Shown: positions 1-5,246, counted from the stretch's first letter. The stretch: 7,961 nucleotides of DNA from Candidatus Sifarchaeum subterraneum (GCA_016292335.1 JAECRX010000021.1:1-7961); one strand, 5' to 3'. Notes: generated by a model not told the origin, from the sequence alone. Numbers and translations: made by a program.

Positions 1-171
1 AGAAAAACCAAGATGGCTTAGGAATCCTATGAAGTTTTCATTTCTTAATTTGCAAGCTTGAGCAAGAGTGGTTTGATGCAAACAGGTTTGCATACAAGTC
101 ATAAGTTCTGGCTTTAAGAAAATTCATTCCAAAAGATAATAAAGTATGTAAATATTAATATGCAAAGATAA
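1..171. other. Gene-free stretch before the DsrE-region remnant
   Basis: No convincing coding frame is visible on either strand; stops are frequent in all frames. It holds one strong dyad (76-93, listed separately), a short CAAGCTTG palindrome at 53-60, and a very AT-rich patch around 144-160 (GTAAATATTAATATG) that could serve as a TATA-like element for the transcription unit starting near 180. Nothing else is supported. Confidence 0.5.
76..93. repeat. Perfect 8-bp-arm dyad, operator-like
   Basis: ATGCAAAC and GTTTGCAT form perfect inverted arms separated only by AG. The two-base centre makes an RNA hairpin unlikely and fits a DNA site for a dimeric HTH regulator. It lies about 70 bases before the AT-rich patch that may be the promoter of the interrupted DsrE unit. 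The function is inferred. Confidence 0.4.
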
Positions 172-177
172 TTAGTT

Positions 178-315
178 AGAGGGAGCACTGAAAGATTTAC
201 AGCCCCTATTGCCATCCAAGCTGGAGCGTAATTCGCAAAAGTGATGGCAGATATAGCACTTAGACACGGAATAGAATTTTTTTGTAATTTTGCTCAAAAG
301 GAGGTAAAAACATGA
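178..315 (+). pseudogene. Decayed C-terminal coding remnant coupled to the DsrE gene
   Basis: In the frame read from 178, codons give a protein-like run (key part TAPIAIQAGA, then TAA at 229-231, then FAKVMADIALRHGI) that ends with TGA at 313-315. That stop overlaps the DsrE start as ATGA, the usual sign of two translationally coupled cistrons, and the strong ribosome binding site of the DsrE gene lies inside this frame. The in-frame TAA at 229 and a further TAA at 169-171 mean no intact protein can be made here. I do not recognise the family. It could be the 3' end of a former upstream operon gene, or chance; the ATGA overlap and the residue composition favour a former gene. Confidence 0.4.
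299..305 (+). promoter_or_regulatory. Strong Shine-Dalgarno site for the DsrE gene
   Basis: AGGAGGT sits six bases before the ATG at 312. It is a near-perfect match to the anti-SD and the strongest ribosome binding site in the window. It fixes the start of the DsrE-family frame. Confidence 0.8.
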
Positions 316-632
316 AAACGGGAATTGTAGTCTATTCAGATGACTCGGAAACCGTATGGAACGCCTTTCGTTTTGGAAATTTTTGCCTAAAAGAAGGCGA
401 TGACGTAACGGTGTTTTTAATGGCAAAAGGAGTAGAGTGCGAATCTCTTGACACCGAAAAATTCGTGGTCACAGAATAAATGCGCAACTTTGTAGATAAC
501 GGTGGCGAAATACTTGCTTGTGGTATCTGTCTCAAATTCCGCCAATCCGAAGGTTCGGAAATGTGTCCAATGTCAACAATGAAAGATTTGTATGAACTAG
601 TAAAGGAAAGTGATAAAATAGTTACATTCTAA
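312..632 (+). pseudogene. DsrE/DsrF-like family protein, interrupted by an in-frame TAA
   Basis: Read through codon 56, the frame encodes a 106-residue DsrE-fold protein, a normal size for this family of small sulfur-relay or peroxiredoxin-like proteins. The N-terminal beta strand KTGIVVYSDDSET is followed by a helix, a VTVFLMAKGVE strand, and the family-typical C-terminal block GGEILACGICLKFR, CPMSTMKDL and SDKIVTF. Cysteines fall at 70, 73 and 85, with CGIC as the likely reactive or metal site. TAA at 477-479 (codon 56) splits this into a 55-residue N-terminal piece and a piece that could restart at the adjacent ATG (480), for which I see no good ribosome binding site. Codon 56 is commonly Gln in relatives as I recall them, so CAA to TAA is the simplest explanation. 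It could also be a sequencing error or a genuinely split gene. DsrE proteins carry sulfane sulfur or modulate redox; the exact substrate here is unknown. Confidence 0.75.
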
Positions 633-692
633 ACGCACAGCCGAAACAAGTTCACTTTGTTTTGTTTAGTAATTCACTATTTAAAAAGCAGA

Positions 693-890
693 TCAGACTT
701 CAACTATCGGAACTCGCAGTCTCCTGACAATTTCTTCTGCGACTTCCCTATCTTTAATTTTAAGGGTATATAGGTATTTTTTGGTTCTTAATTTCAATTT
801 AATGACATCTTTCAATCTCTTAATTCTGCATTCGGTTGCATCTTCAGCTAATTCCATGAATTTATCAGGATCAAAAATTTCTTTTGGCAT
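693..890 (-). CDS. rpl38e: Large-subunit ribosomal protein eL38 (L38e)
   Basis: A 65-residue basic protein starting MPKEIFDPDKF, with the family hallmark KKYLYTLKIKD in the middle and the ending RRLRVPIVEV. It matches eukaryotic L38 in length and layout (RYLYTL followed by KEKAEKL in human). It is a structural protein of the 50S subunit. The frame can be extended upstream to 1022, but that extension runs through the tRNA gene. The ATG at 888-890 is preceded by GGGAGG about eleven bases upstream and gives the usual family N-terminus, so I use it. The gene lies 56 bases after the tRNA-Val 3' end on the same strand and is probably in the same transcript as eL40 and the tRNA. eL38 is found mainly in TACK/Asgard archaea and eukaryotes, which is the best lineage clue here. 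Confidence 0.92.
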   Translation of the reverse strand: MPKEIFDPDKFMELAEDATECRIKRLKDVIKLKLRTKKYLYTLKIKDREVAEEIVRRLRVPIVEV

Positions 891-978
891 ATCGGCAGGT
901 TCCTCCCTTTTTTGGCTTGAAAGAGAGAAAGAGGTTTTAAAAATCTTGGTGGGCGGGCTGGGATTCGAACCCAGGACC

Positions 979-1008
979 TTAGCGCCTATATATTCTAGAG
1001 TATATGGT
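979..1008 (-). other. tRNA intron 3, 30 nt, variable loop (about 44/45)
   Basis: Removal joins A44 to GGUC and gives the normal variable loop AGGUC. Exon GGCG (39-42) pairs with intron CGCU as the central 4-bp helix; the bulges are GA^A and AA^G. The intron-side helix is CC-AUAUA with UAUAU-A-GG (one bulged A) around the loop CUCUAGAA, so this is a nearly complete hBHBh'. Because both flanks are A, the cut can be placed one base either way. It uses the anticodon-stem 3' strand, so it must be spliced before or in exchange with the folding of that stem. Confidence 0.75.
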
Positions 1009-1015
1009 TCCGCCG

Positions 1016-1050
1016 TTCTCAATTAATCCCAAATTGAGAGTTATATGAAT
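1016..1050 (-). other. tRNA intron 2, 35 nt, canonical 37/38 site
   Basis: The splice motif is clear. The outer helix is CCGCC with GGCGG; the central 4-bp helix pairs anticodon-loop CUCA with intron UGAG; the bulges are CA^A and AA^C. The intron-side helix is weak, so the motif is of the relaxed hBH type. Inside the intron UCUCAAUU (1039-1032) also pairs perfectly with AAUUGAGA (1024-1017), which competes with the central helix for the same UGAG. Confidence 0.85.
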
Positions 1051-1065
1051 TGTGAGGGCGGCATC

Positions 1066-1079
1066 GTAGCCGTTTTTCT
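1066..1079 (-). other. tRNA intron 1, 14 nt, D arm (about position 22/23)
   Basis: Removing these 14 nt (AGAAAAACGGCUAC) restores the D arm and the spacing to the anticodon stem. Exon GGCU before the 5' site can pair with GGCU at the intron 3' end (two G-C and two G-U pairs), with AU^A and AC^G as the two three-base bulges and a single G-C pair closing an AAAAA loop, a minimal bulge-helix-bulge. GGCTA is repeated at both ends, so the exact cut could shift by one base (mature U22 or C22). The repeat also leaves a small duplication as an alternative origin. Confidence 0.65.
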
Positions 1080-1136
1080 ATAGCCAACTAGACCACCCGC
1101 CCAGATCTTATTGATCTATCTATTGTCTAATACTAC

Positions 1137-1298
1137 TTAACCAGAAAGTTCTCTTTTCTTCCATCTTAAGCGTTTGGATCTGCATCTTCTACATTTCTTT
1201 GCGCCCATTGGGTTTCTAGCGTAGCATTTCCTGCATATTTTTACGTAAAGAAGACTTTTTCTTGCTATCTCGCGTTTCCAAGGATCCGTGACAGGCAT
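1137..1298 (-). CDS. rpl40e: Large-subunit ribosomal protein eL40 (L40e)
   Basis: A 53-residue, very basic protein starting MPVTDPWKREIARKS, the usual length and start of archaeal eL40. A zinc ribbon is complete: C22-x2-C25 and C36-x2-C39 (CRKC, CRRC), set in the typical NPMGAKKCRRCRSKRLRWK context. In eukaryotes the same protein is made as a ubiquitin fusion; here it stands alone. It is a structural 50S protein. The ATG at 1296-1298 is preceded by GGAGAA about six bases upstream. It is the first gene of the group eL40, tRNA-Val, eL38 on this strand. It is shorter than usual ORF-size cutoffs and easily missed. Confidence 0.93.
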   Translation of the reverse strand: MPVTDPWKREIARKSLLYVKICRKCYARNPMGAKKCRRCRSKRLRWKKRELSG

Positions 1299-1344
1299 AG
1301 TTAATTCTCCGTTAAGGGTAGTTTGTGATAAACGTGTCTTTTTT

Positions 1345-1356
1345 GTTTCTTAAAAA
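1345..1356 (-). promoter_or_regulatory. Possible TATA box for the eL40-tRNA-eL38 unit
   Basis: On the minus strand CTTTTTAAG preceded by GAAAC lies about 50 bases before the eL40 start and downstream of the S2P gene stop. It would place transcription about 20-30 bases before the SD site. The region is AT-rich throughout, so this is a weak call. Confidence 0.3.
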
Positions 1357-1396
1357 GGTTTCTTAAATGCCAAAAACAACATAATGACTGGCGAAT

Positions 1397-2383
1397 TTAA
1401 ACTCGTCTGAAAAATTGACAATTGTGACTTTCTGGGAGTCTATGTTCAGCGCAAAAAGTTTCACCGCAATAGCTACAAACAAAAGGCATGAATACTGGGT
1501 TATTACACATATAACACACGCCACTTGCTTTCGTAGGCTTCTTAGCTCCTTTTGGTGGTTCAACGTGTTCTTGTTTCTCCAGTGTTGTTATTGGACTTGG
1601 GAATATAGGTTCTATAGTGATTTTTCTTTCTCGCCAGAAAAGTAAGTAGATGAAAATAAACCCGAAAAACGAAATCATGCCCAATATAATTCCAAAAAAT
1701 ATGTCAATTGGACCTGAAGTAAATAAGAAAAAAGTAAGAGATGCCCAAAGAGCTACAGTTAATCCTATCGCACTTATCCATGCTTTTTTATTCCAATCCA
1801 GAATTTTCTTCCCATCAAGTACAAAAATCGGTAAAAGGTTAAATAACGCAATATCTGCGTTGAATTTCGCACCCAAGATTCCTACAATTCCTAAAAGTTC
1901 ATTAAATGAATTAAAAGGCAGTATTAATAAAAGAAAAATGGAAATCAAAATTAAATTTGTCATCGGGCCTGCTAAGGATATTTTTCCATTTTTTTCCCGT
2001 GTTATATGTCCATATATCATAACTGCTCCTGGTGCGATTAATTTGAACGGGGTGAAAAGTGTAACTAGGGTTAATAATGCGCCCTGTGTAAAAACGCGAA
2101 ATTCAGCCCAGAAACCATACTTTTGTGCAACCAGTTTGTGAGCCATTTCATGGGCTATAAATGCGGGTGTAACGAGAATTAACGTTATTAAAAATAGGGT
2201 GAATATAAAACTAAAATCTAATATGTTTTGAATGCCATACATTGGGACCAAAATCGAGAATTCAACAAGTGAAAACAGCAAAACTCCCATCAATAAATGA
2301 GTGATCTCAGTTCTGCTAGTTCTATTTCCTCTCGGCAATTTGTCTTCATCAAAGTAATAATACGGTTGATCCTCAAAAGTCAT
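1397..2383 (-). CDS. Site-2-protease-like membrane metalloprotease with C-terminal AN1 zinc finger
   Basis: 328 residues from the ATG at 2381-2383. A polar N-terminus of about 25 residues is followed by five to six membrane segments (about 29-48, 57-77, 101-122, 141-157, 201-224, 226-250). The zinc site HEMAH is at 78-82 at the end of a membrane segment, SLAGPMTN at 136-143 is the usual M50 GP-N block, and FNLLPIFVLDG at 181-191 carries the second-site Asp (D190). After a Pro/Lys linker comes a complete AN1 finger: C290-x2-C293-x9-C303-x2-C306-x4-C311-x2-H314-x5-H320-x-C322. M50 enzymes cleave substrates inside the membrane; AN1 fingers in eukaryotes go with ubiquitin/proteasome proteins. The frame opens further upstream (TTG at 2464, ATG at 2455), but that would overlap the TPR gene and lacks an SD site. 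AGGAAG at 2391-2396 lies seven bases before the chosen ATG. The substrate is unknown. Confidence 0.85.
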   Translation of the reverse strand: MTFEDQPYYYFDEDKLPRGNRTSRTEITHLLMGVLLFSLVEFSILVPMYGIQNILDFSFIFTLFLITLILVTPAFIAHEMAHKLVAQKYGFWAEFRVFTQGALLTLVTLFTPFKLIAPGAVMIYGHITREKNGKISLAGPMTNLILISIFLLLILPFNSFNELLGIVGILGAKFNADIALFNLLPIFVLDGKKILDWNKKAWISAIGLTVALWASLTFFLFTSGPIDIFFGIILGMISFFGFIFIYLLFWRERKITIEPIFPSPITTLEKQEHVEPPKGAKKPTKASGVCYMCNNPVFMPFVCSYCGETFCAEHRLPESHNCQFFRRV

Positions 2384-2390
2384 TTTGTTA

Positions 2391-2396
2391 CTTCCT
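2391..2396 (-). promoter_or_regulatory. Ribosome binding site deciding the S2P-AN1 start
   Basis: AGGAAG on the minus strand, seven bases before the ATG at 2383. No comparable site precedes the upstream TTG (2464) or ATG (2455), so it argues for the shorter, non-overlapping protein. Confidence 0.6.
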
Positions 2397-2441
2397 AACT
2401 TGACTTCTGACTCTTTACATGTACGTGTATGTGCATCATTA

Positions 2442-3908
2442 TTATTCAAAAGCATTAGGTTCAAGATGGTTTCTTTTCTCTTGATTTATTTCATTAGATA
2501 CAGGTTTTTCTAGCACTAAATTTTTAAAAAACTTTTCAATATCTGCTTTTTTGAAATATTCCTCGGCTTTTGAAAAATATTTATCTGCCTCATTTTCGTC
2601 TTGTGACTCCATTTGCCTACCTAAACAATAATTTCGGACGCCCTCTAATTCATATTCCTTAATTTCCATAATTTTAAGCGTTCTTTGCTTAAATTCTTTC
2701 CATGTATGAAGCGTTTTTTCAAAATTATCCTTAGCTTTATTTAAATTGTCTAACGCCTCTTCAAAAAGAGAATTAGCGATATTGATCCATGAAGAGCATA
2801 AAAATTCTTTTCCTTGAAGATATAAATTCCATACTTCAATATTTTCTTTTAAGGTTTGTGCAGAGGGTGAAGTGTCAAATGCTTCTTTTATACAACTTTC
2901 TCCCATCCGATAACATTCTAAAGCTGTTTCAAAATTGTTTTCTGTATAATAGTACAAATCTCCTAAGCTTTCAAATTTTCTCGTATTGGCTATATGAAAT
3001 CTAGATATCATAGATGCCATTTTTTTTCCAGTGGCTTTCATGGTGGCCTTTTCAAATAGGCTTACAGATCTTTCAAAAAACCAATGTGCTTTTCCGAAAT
3101 CCTTTTTCATATGCCATCGATTCCCAAGCCCATAAAAGTAAGATGCCAAATCTATTGTAAGATACTTCATTACATTCATACGAACTCTATCGCTATCTTT
3201 ATTCATTTGGTCAATAAGTTGTTCGTAAATAGGATTGTGAGGATCAAGATATTTTGCCTTTTTAAAGCAACTTTGTGCCCAGTTGTATCGTTTGGAAGCT
3301 GTAGCAGGATCTTCTTCGGTTTCGGCTAGAATTGCAAGACTGCGAAAATGATATCCTTGGGTAAAGTGGGCCCTCGAAAAAGCGTGAAAGTGAAGATCTA
3401 ATTTTCCTACTAGTTTTTTCCATGCGGCGTCTTCTAGGTAGGCCTCCATAGCGGCAATAAAAGATTCAGCAGCATCTAGAAAATTTCTTTGATCATACTG
3501 AATCCATGCCATACTTTCAAGATATTTTCCATTAAGGAAACTTTTCATGCTCTCCCAATCTGCTGCAATCTGTTCAGATTCAACATCATTTTCCCAGGGA
3601 AAAAAAATAGATGCTTTTTCTAGAAGTTCTTTTGCTTTGGAAAATCCAATAAGACTTCCTTCTTTATCGCTTTTTTGAAAAAGACAAAAATCTCCATTGG
3701 CCACTTCTTTAAGCGCTGCTAAATAATTTTTAATAGCTTCAATCTTCCTTTTTTCACTCTCCGAGGATTCATTTAACGCGTTATTGAGTATTTCAATGGA
3801 TTGATCATAAATGTCGATCGCTCTCAGATATTCTTTATTTATATAAGCCTCTAAAGCCTCCTTTTTTAATTCTTCGGCTTTTTTAATAAAGTTTTTGTTG
3901 TTTTCCAC
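2442..3908 (-). CDS. TPR-like helical repeat protein, 488 aa
   Basis: An all-helical, charged protein with no signal peptide or membrane segment, so probably cytosolic. Paired amphipathic helices of about 34-40 residues recur. The clearest are 9-42 (KKEALEAYINKEYLRAIDIY, a typical TPR or MIT-like pair), about 127-166, 183-226 (ending YLDPHNP, a TPR turn), 254-290 (FGKAHWFFERSVSLFEKA), 317-350 (NFETALECYRMGE) and 430-462. The start is GTG at 3906-3908 with no clear SD site. I cannot assign a function; TPR arrays bind other proteins. The S2P-AN1 gene follows 58 bases downstream on the same strand, so a joint role (adaptor or scaffold for the protease) is a reasonable inference only. Its promoter region is shared with divergent thiL. 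Confidence 0.75.
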   Translation of the reverse strand: MENNKNFIKKAEELKKEALEAYINKEYLRAIDIYDQSIEILNNALNESSESEKRKIEAIKNYLAALKEVANGDFCLFQKSDKEGSLIGFSKAKELLEKASIFFPWENDVESEQIAADWESMKSFLNGKYLESMAWIQYDQRNFLDAAESFIAAMEAYLEDAAWKKLVGKLDLHFHAFSRAHFTQGYHFRSLAILAETEEDPATASKRYNWAQSCFKKAKYLDPHNPIYEQLIDQMNKDSDRVRMNVMKYLTIDLASYFYGLGNRWHMKKDFGKAHWFFERSVSLFEKATMKATGKKMASMISRFHIANTRKFESLGDLYYYTENNFETALECYRMGESCIKEAFDTSPSAQTLKENIEVWNLYLQGKEFLCSSWINIANSLFEEALDNLNKAKDNFEKTLHTWKEFKQRTLKIMEIKEYELEGVRNYCLGRQMESQDENEADKYFSKAEEYFKKADIEKFFKNLVLEKPVSNEINQEKRNHLEPNAFE

Positions 3909-3978
3909 TCTTTACACCATTTTTGAAATATCAAGAAATACCCACTCAAATCAAAAAAGGATTCTTTTTTTTGTTCAC

Positions 3979-4016
3979 CTTTAAATAACTCATTTAACTT
4001 TAAATATCTCATTTAA
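3979..4016. repeat. Two tandem 19-bp repeats in the TPR/thiL divergent region
   Basis: CTTTAAATAACTCATTTAA (3979-3997) is followed directly by CTTTAAATATCTCATTTAA (3998-4016), 18 of 19 bases identical. On the minus strand each copy contains TTATTTAAAG or TATTTAAAG, which could act as a TATA box for the TPR gene about 70 bases away. Two equally good cores may give alternative starts, or the repeats may be regulator sites overlapping the promoter. Confidence 0.6.
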
Positions 4017-4034
4017 ATTTATATGCAAAAATGC

Positions 4035-4106
4035 ATCAAGATTTGATAGCTTGATTAATTAATAGCTATCAAGATTTAATAACTCGGTATATAATATAAA
4101 CTTGAT
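4035..4106. promoter_or_regulatory. Four alternating ATCAAG/CTTGAT boxes before thiL
   Basis: ATCAAG at 4035-4040, CTTGAT at 4050-4055, ATCAAG at 4068-4073 and CTTGAT at 4101-4106 alternate in orientation. They are part of larger matches: TTGATAGCT (4043-4051) and AGCTATCAA (4064-4072) are perfect 9-bp inverted arms around a 12-base AT spacer, and 4035-4048 repeats at 4068-4081 with one mismatch. The last box directly follows the thiL TATA box. This looks like an operator cluster for a dimeric repressor or activator. Archaeal thiamine genes are known to be controlled by ThiR-type regulators, but I cannot match this motif to ThiR from memory. Confidence 0.5.
4088..4100 (+). promoter_or_regulatory. 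TATA box of thiL
   Basis: TATATAATATAAA lies 31-43 bases before the GTG at 4131. Transcription would start around 4115-4125, leaving a very short leader for that GTG or a leader of about 50 bases for the TTG at 4173. Confidence 0.5.
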
Positions 4107-4130
4107 CAGAAAAACAGATTTTTTTAAGAA

Positions 4131-5195
4131 GTGAAAAACTCAGAAAAAAATTATCGTTGTGAGGGAGCCTTTTTGGTCAGTAAAGGAGTGAGATGTGCAG
4201 ATGTTGGTGAGATTAAAATAATTGAGGCAATCCGCAAAATTTTTGGTTCATCTCTTGACACACTTCTTCCATTCAATGATGATATTTCTGCTGTTTTACT
4301 ATCCAAATATGAGCCCTCCGATATTTCACACAAAGATCTTGCTCTTGCAATCAATATGGATATGATGGTGGCCAAAACCCACGTACCAAAACAGATGACA
4401 CCGTATCAAATCGGTAGGAAAATTATAGTTATGAATGTGAGTGACCTAGTTGCAAAAGGTGCATTTCCCAAGTATTTTCTCTATTCAATTGGACTACCAA
4501 AAGATTATCCTTTAGATTCAGTAGTAGCCATTGCAGAAGGCATGAGAGATGCAAGCAATGAGTATAATACAGAAGTGATTGGCGGTGATACCAATGAATG
4601 TGATGAATTAGTCATTTCAGGAATTGTTTTGGGATTTGCCCATAAAGACAAACTGGTTCCTAGATCAGGAGCAAAAATTGGGGATATTGTCGCAGTTACT
4701 GGCCCTTTCGGATATACTGGTGCGGGATTTAAAATCTTGCTTGAGAATGTTGAAGCTCCTGCAAATATGAAAGAGATTTTTATCGACTCAGTTCTAAATC
4801 CAAAATCGCCTTATAGAGTAGGCCTAGCTTTGGCTTCGGCAGGTGTTTTATCTGCAAGTATCGACAGTAGTGATGGTTTAGCATCGTCATTATGTAAATT
4901 AGGGGAACAGAGCCAAGTTGCATTCGAAATAACTAAAATCCCCACTACAGAAATTGTGATAGAATTCGCCCAAAGATCAGGTTTAGATTTGTTTGATTTG
5001 GTTTTTCACGGCGGAGAAGAATTTGAACTTGTTGTCACAATTCCAGAAGAAAAATGGAAAAATGCCAATGAAGTAGTTGCAAAAGAAGGGGGAACTTTAA
5101 TTCCAATTGGAAAAGTCTTTCCTGGAGAAACATCGTTTTGTGTCTATGAGGATCAAACACGGGAAATAACACCAGTCGAACACTACTTTGTATGA
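4131..5195 (+). CDS. thiL: Thiamine-monophosphate kinase ThiL
   Basis: A cytosolic enzyme of the PurM/AIR-synthase fold that phosphorylates thiamine monophosphate to the cofactor thiamine diphosphate with ATP. Counted from the GTG at 4131 it has 354 residues, close to the family norm of about 310-340 plus a short leader. Visible blocks: GEIKIIEAI (26-34), NDDIS with D50/D51 (the family GDD metal site, with Asn where Gly is usual), NMDMMV (75-80), NVSDLVAKG (102-110), VIGGDTNE (149-156), RSGAKIGDIVAVTG (178-191), SIDSSDGLASS (243-253) and HGGEEFELV (293-301). The start is uncertain. GTG 4131 has no SD site and would be nearly leaderless; TTG at 4173-4175 has GAGGGAG five bases upstream and gives the more usual N-terminus, with residues 1-14 then absent. 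The gene is apparently monocistronic, divergent from the TPR gene, with an operator-like cluster before it. Confidence 0.93.
   Translation: MKNSEKNYRCEGAFLVSKGVRCADVGEIKIIEAIRKIFGSSLDTLLPFNDDISAVLLSKYEPSDISHKDLALAINMDMMVAKTHVPKQMTPYQIGRKIIVMNVSDLVAKGAFPKYFLYSIGLPKDYPLDSVVAIAEGMRDASNEYNTEVIGGDTNECDELVISGIVLGFAHKDKLVPRSGAKIGDIVAVTGPFGYTGAGFKILLENVEAPANMKEIFIDSVLNPKSPYRVGLALASAGVLSASIDSSDGLASSLCKLGEQSQVAFEITKIPTTEIVIEFAQRSGLDLFDLVFHGGEEFELVVTIPEEKWKNANEVVAKEGGTLIPIGKVFPGETSFCVYEDQTREITPVEHYFV
4161..4167 (+). promoter_or_regulatory. SD-like site supporting an alternative thiL start at TTG 4173
   Basis: GAGGGAG ends five bases before TTG 4173. A protein starting there (MVSKGVRCADVGE) lines up better with typical archaeal ThiL N-termini than the one starting at GTG 4131. 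Confidence 0.4.
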
Positions 5196-5199
5196 ATCC

Positions 5200-5211
5200 T
5201 TTTTCTCTTTT
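5200..5211 (+). terminator. T-rich terminator after thiL
   Basis: TTTTTCTCTTTT starts five bases after the thiL TGA. Archaeal RNA polymerase commonly stops at such U tracts without a hairpin; no hairpin is visible here. Confidence 0.4.
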
Positions 5212-5246
5212 CAGATTTACCTAATCCATTTTAGGACAAGTTATTT

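Larger units (their letters stand above)
947..1102 (-). tRNA. tRNA-Val(CAC) with three introns; CCA encoded
   Basis: The acceptor stem GGGCGGG (1102-1096) pairs with CCCGCCC (957-951), followed by A73 and an encoded CCA (949-947). The T arm is CUGGG-UUCGAAU-CCCAG (974-958). The rest folds only if three segments are removed: 14 nt at 1066-1079 (D arm, about 22/23), 35 nt at 1016-1050 (37/38), and 30 nt at 979-1008 (variable loop, about 44/45). The mature 74-nt RNA has D stem GUC/GAU with loop AGUUGGCUA, anticodon stem CCGCC/GGCGG, loop CUCACAC with anticodon CAC (1054-1052), and variable loop AGGUC. This reads as a normal archaeal valine tRNA decoding GUG. Each intron can form at least part of a bulge-helix-bulge for the splicing endonuclease. 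Multiple introns in one tRNA are known chiefly from Thermoproteales. The gene lies between eL40 (34 bases upstream) and eL38. Confidence 0.88.

Noticed and set aside
172..426. 84-aa minus-strand open frame opposite the DsrE region
   Set aside because: Low-complexity basic composition with no SD site, and it runs antisense to the clearly recognisable DsrE frame.
477..479. Stop-codon recoding at the DsrE TAA (selenocysteine or pyrrolysine)
   Set aside because: Those systems use UGA and UAG, not UAA, and other genes in the window end with TAA.
693..1022. Extended 109-aa version of eL38
   Set aside because: The extra N-terminus is read from the tRNA-Val gene; the 65-aa form has the family start and an SD site.
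781..1026. 81-aa plus-strand frame ending GGLGFEPRTLAP
   Set aside because: This peptide is the familiar false translation of an antisense tRNA T arm and acceptor stem; the rest is antisense to eL38.
947..1102. Reading the tRNA as Arg(ACG) from the hairpin CGGC-UACGAU-GCCG
   Set aside because: That hairpin has a six-base loop with no U33 and leaves the 3' half unpaired; the three-intron valine model satisfies every stem.
1363..1563. 66-aa minus-strand frame overlapping the AN1 finger coding region
   Set aside because: It lies in another frame of the same strand as the well-supported AN1 domain and resembles no family.
1650..2141. 163-aa plus-strand open frame
   Set aside because: Antisense shadow of the S2P-AN1 gene with unnatural Pro/Ile/Asn-rich composition; no RBS.
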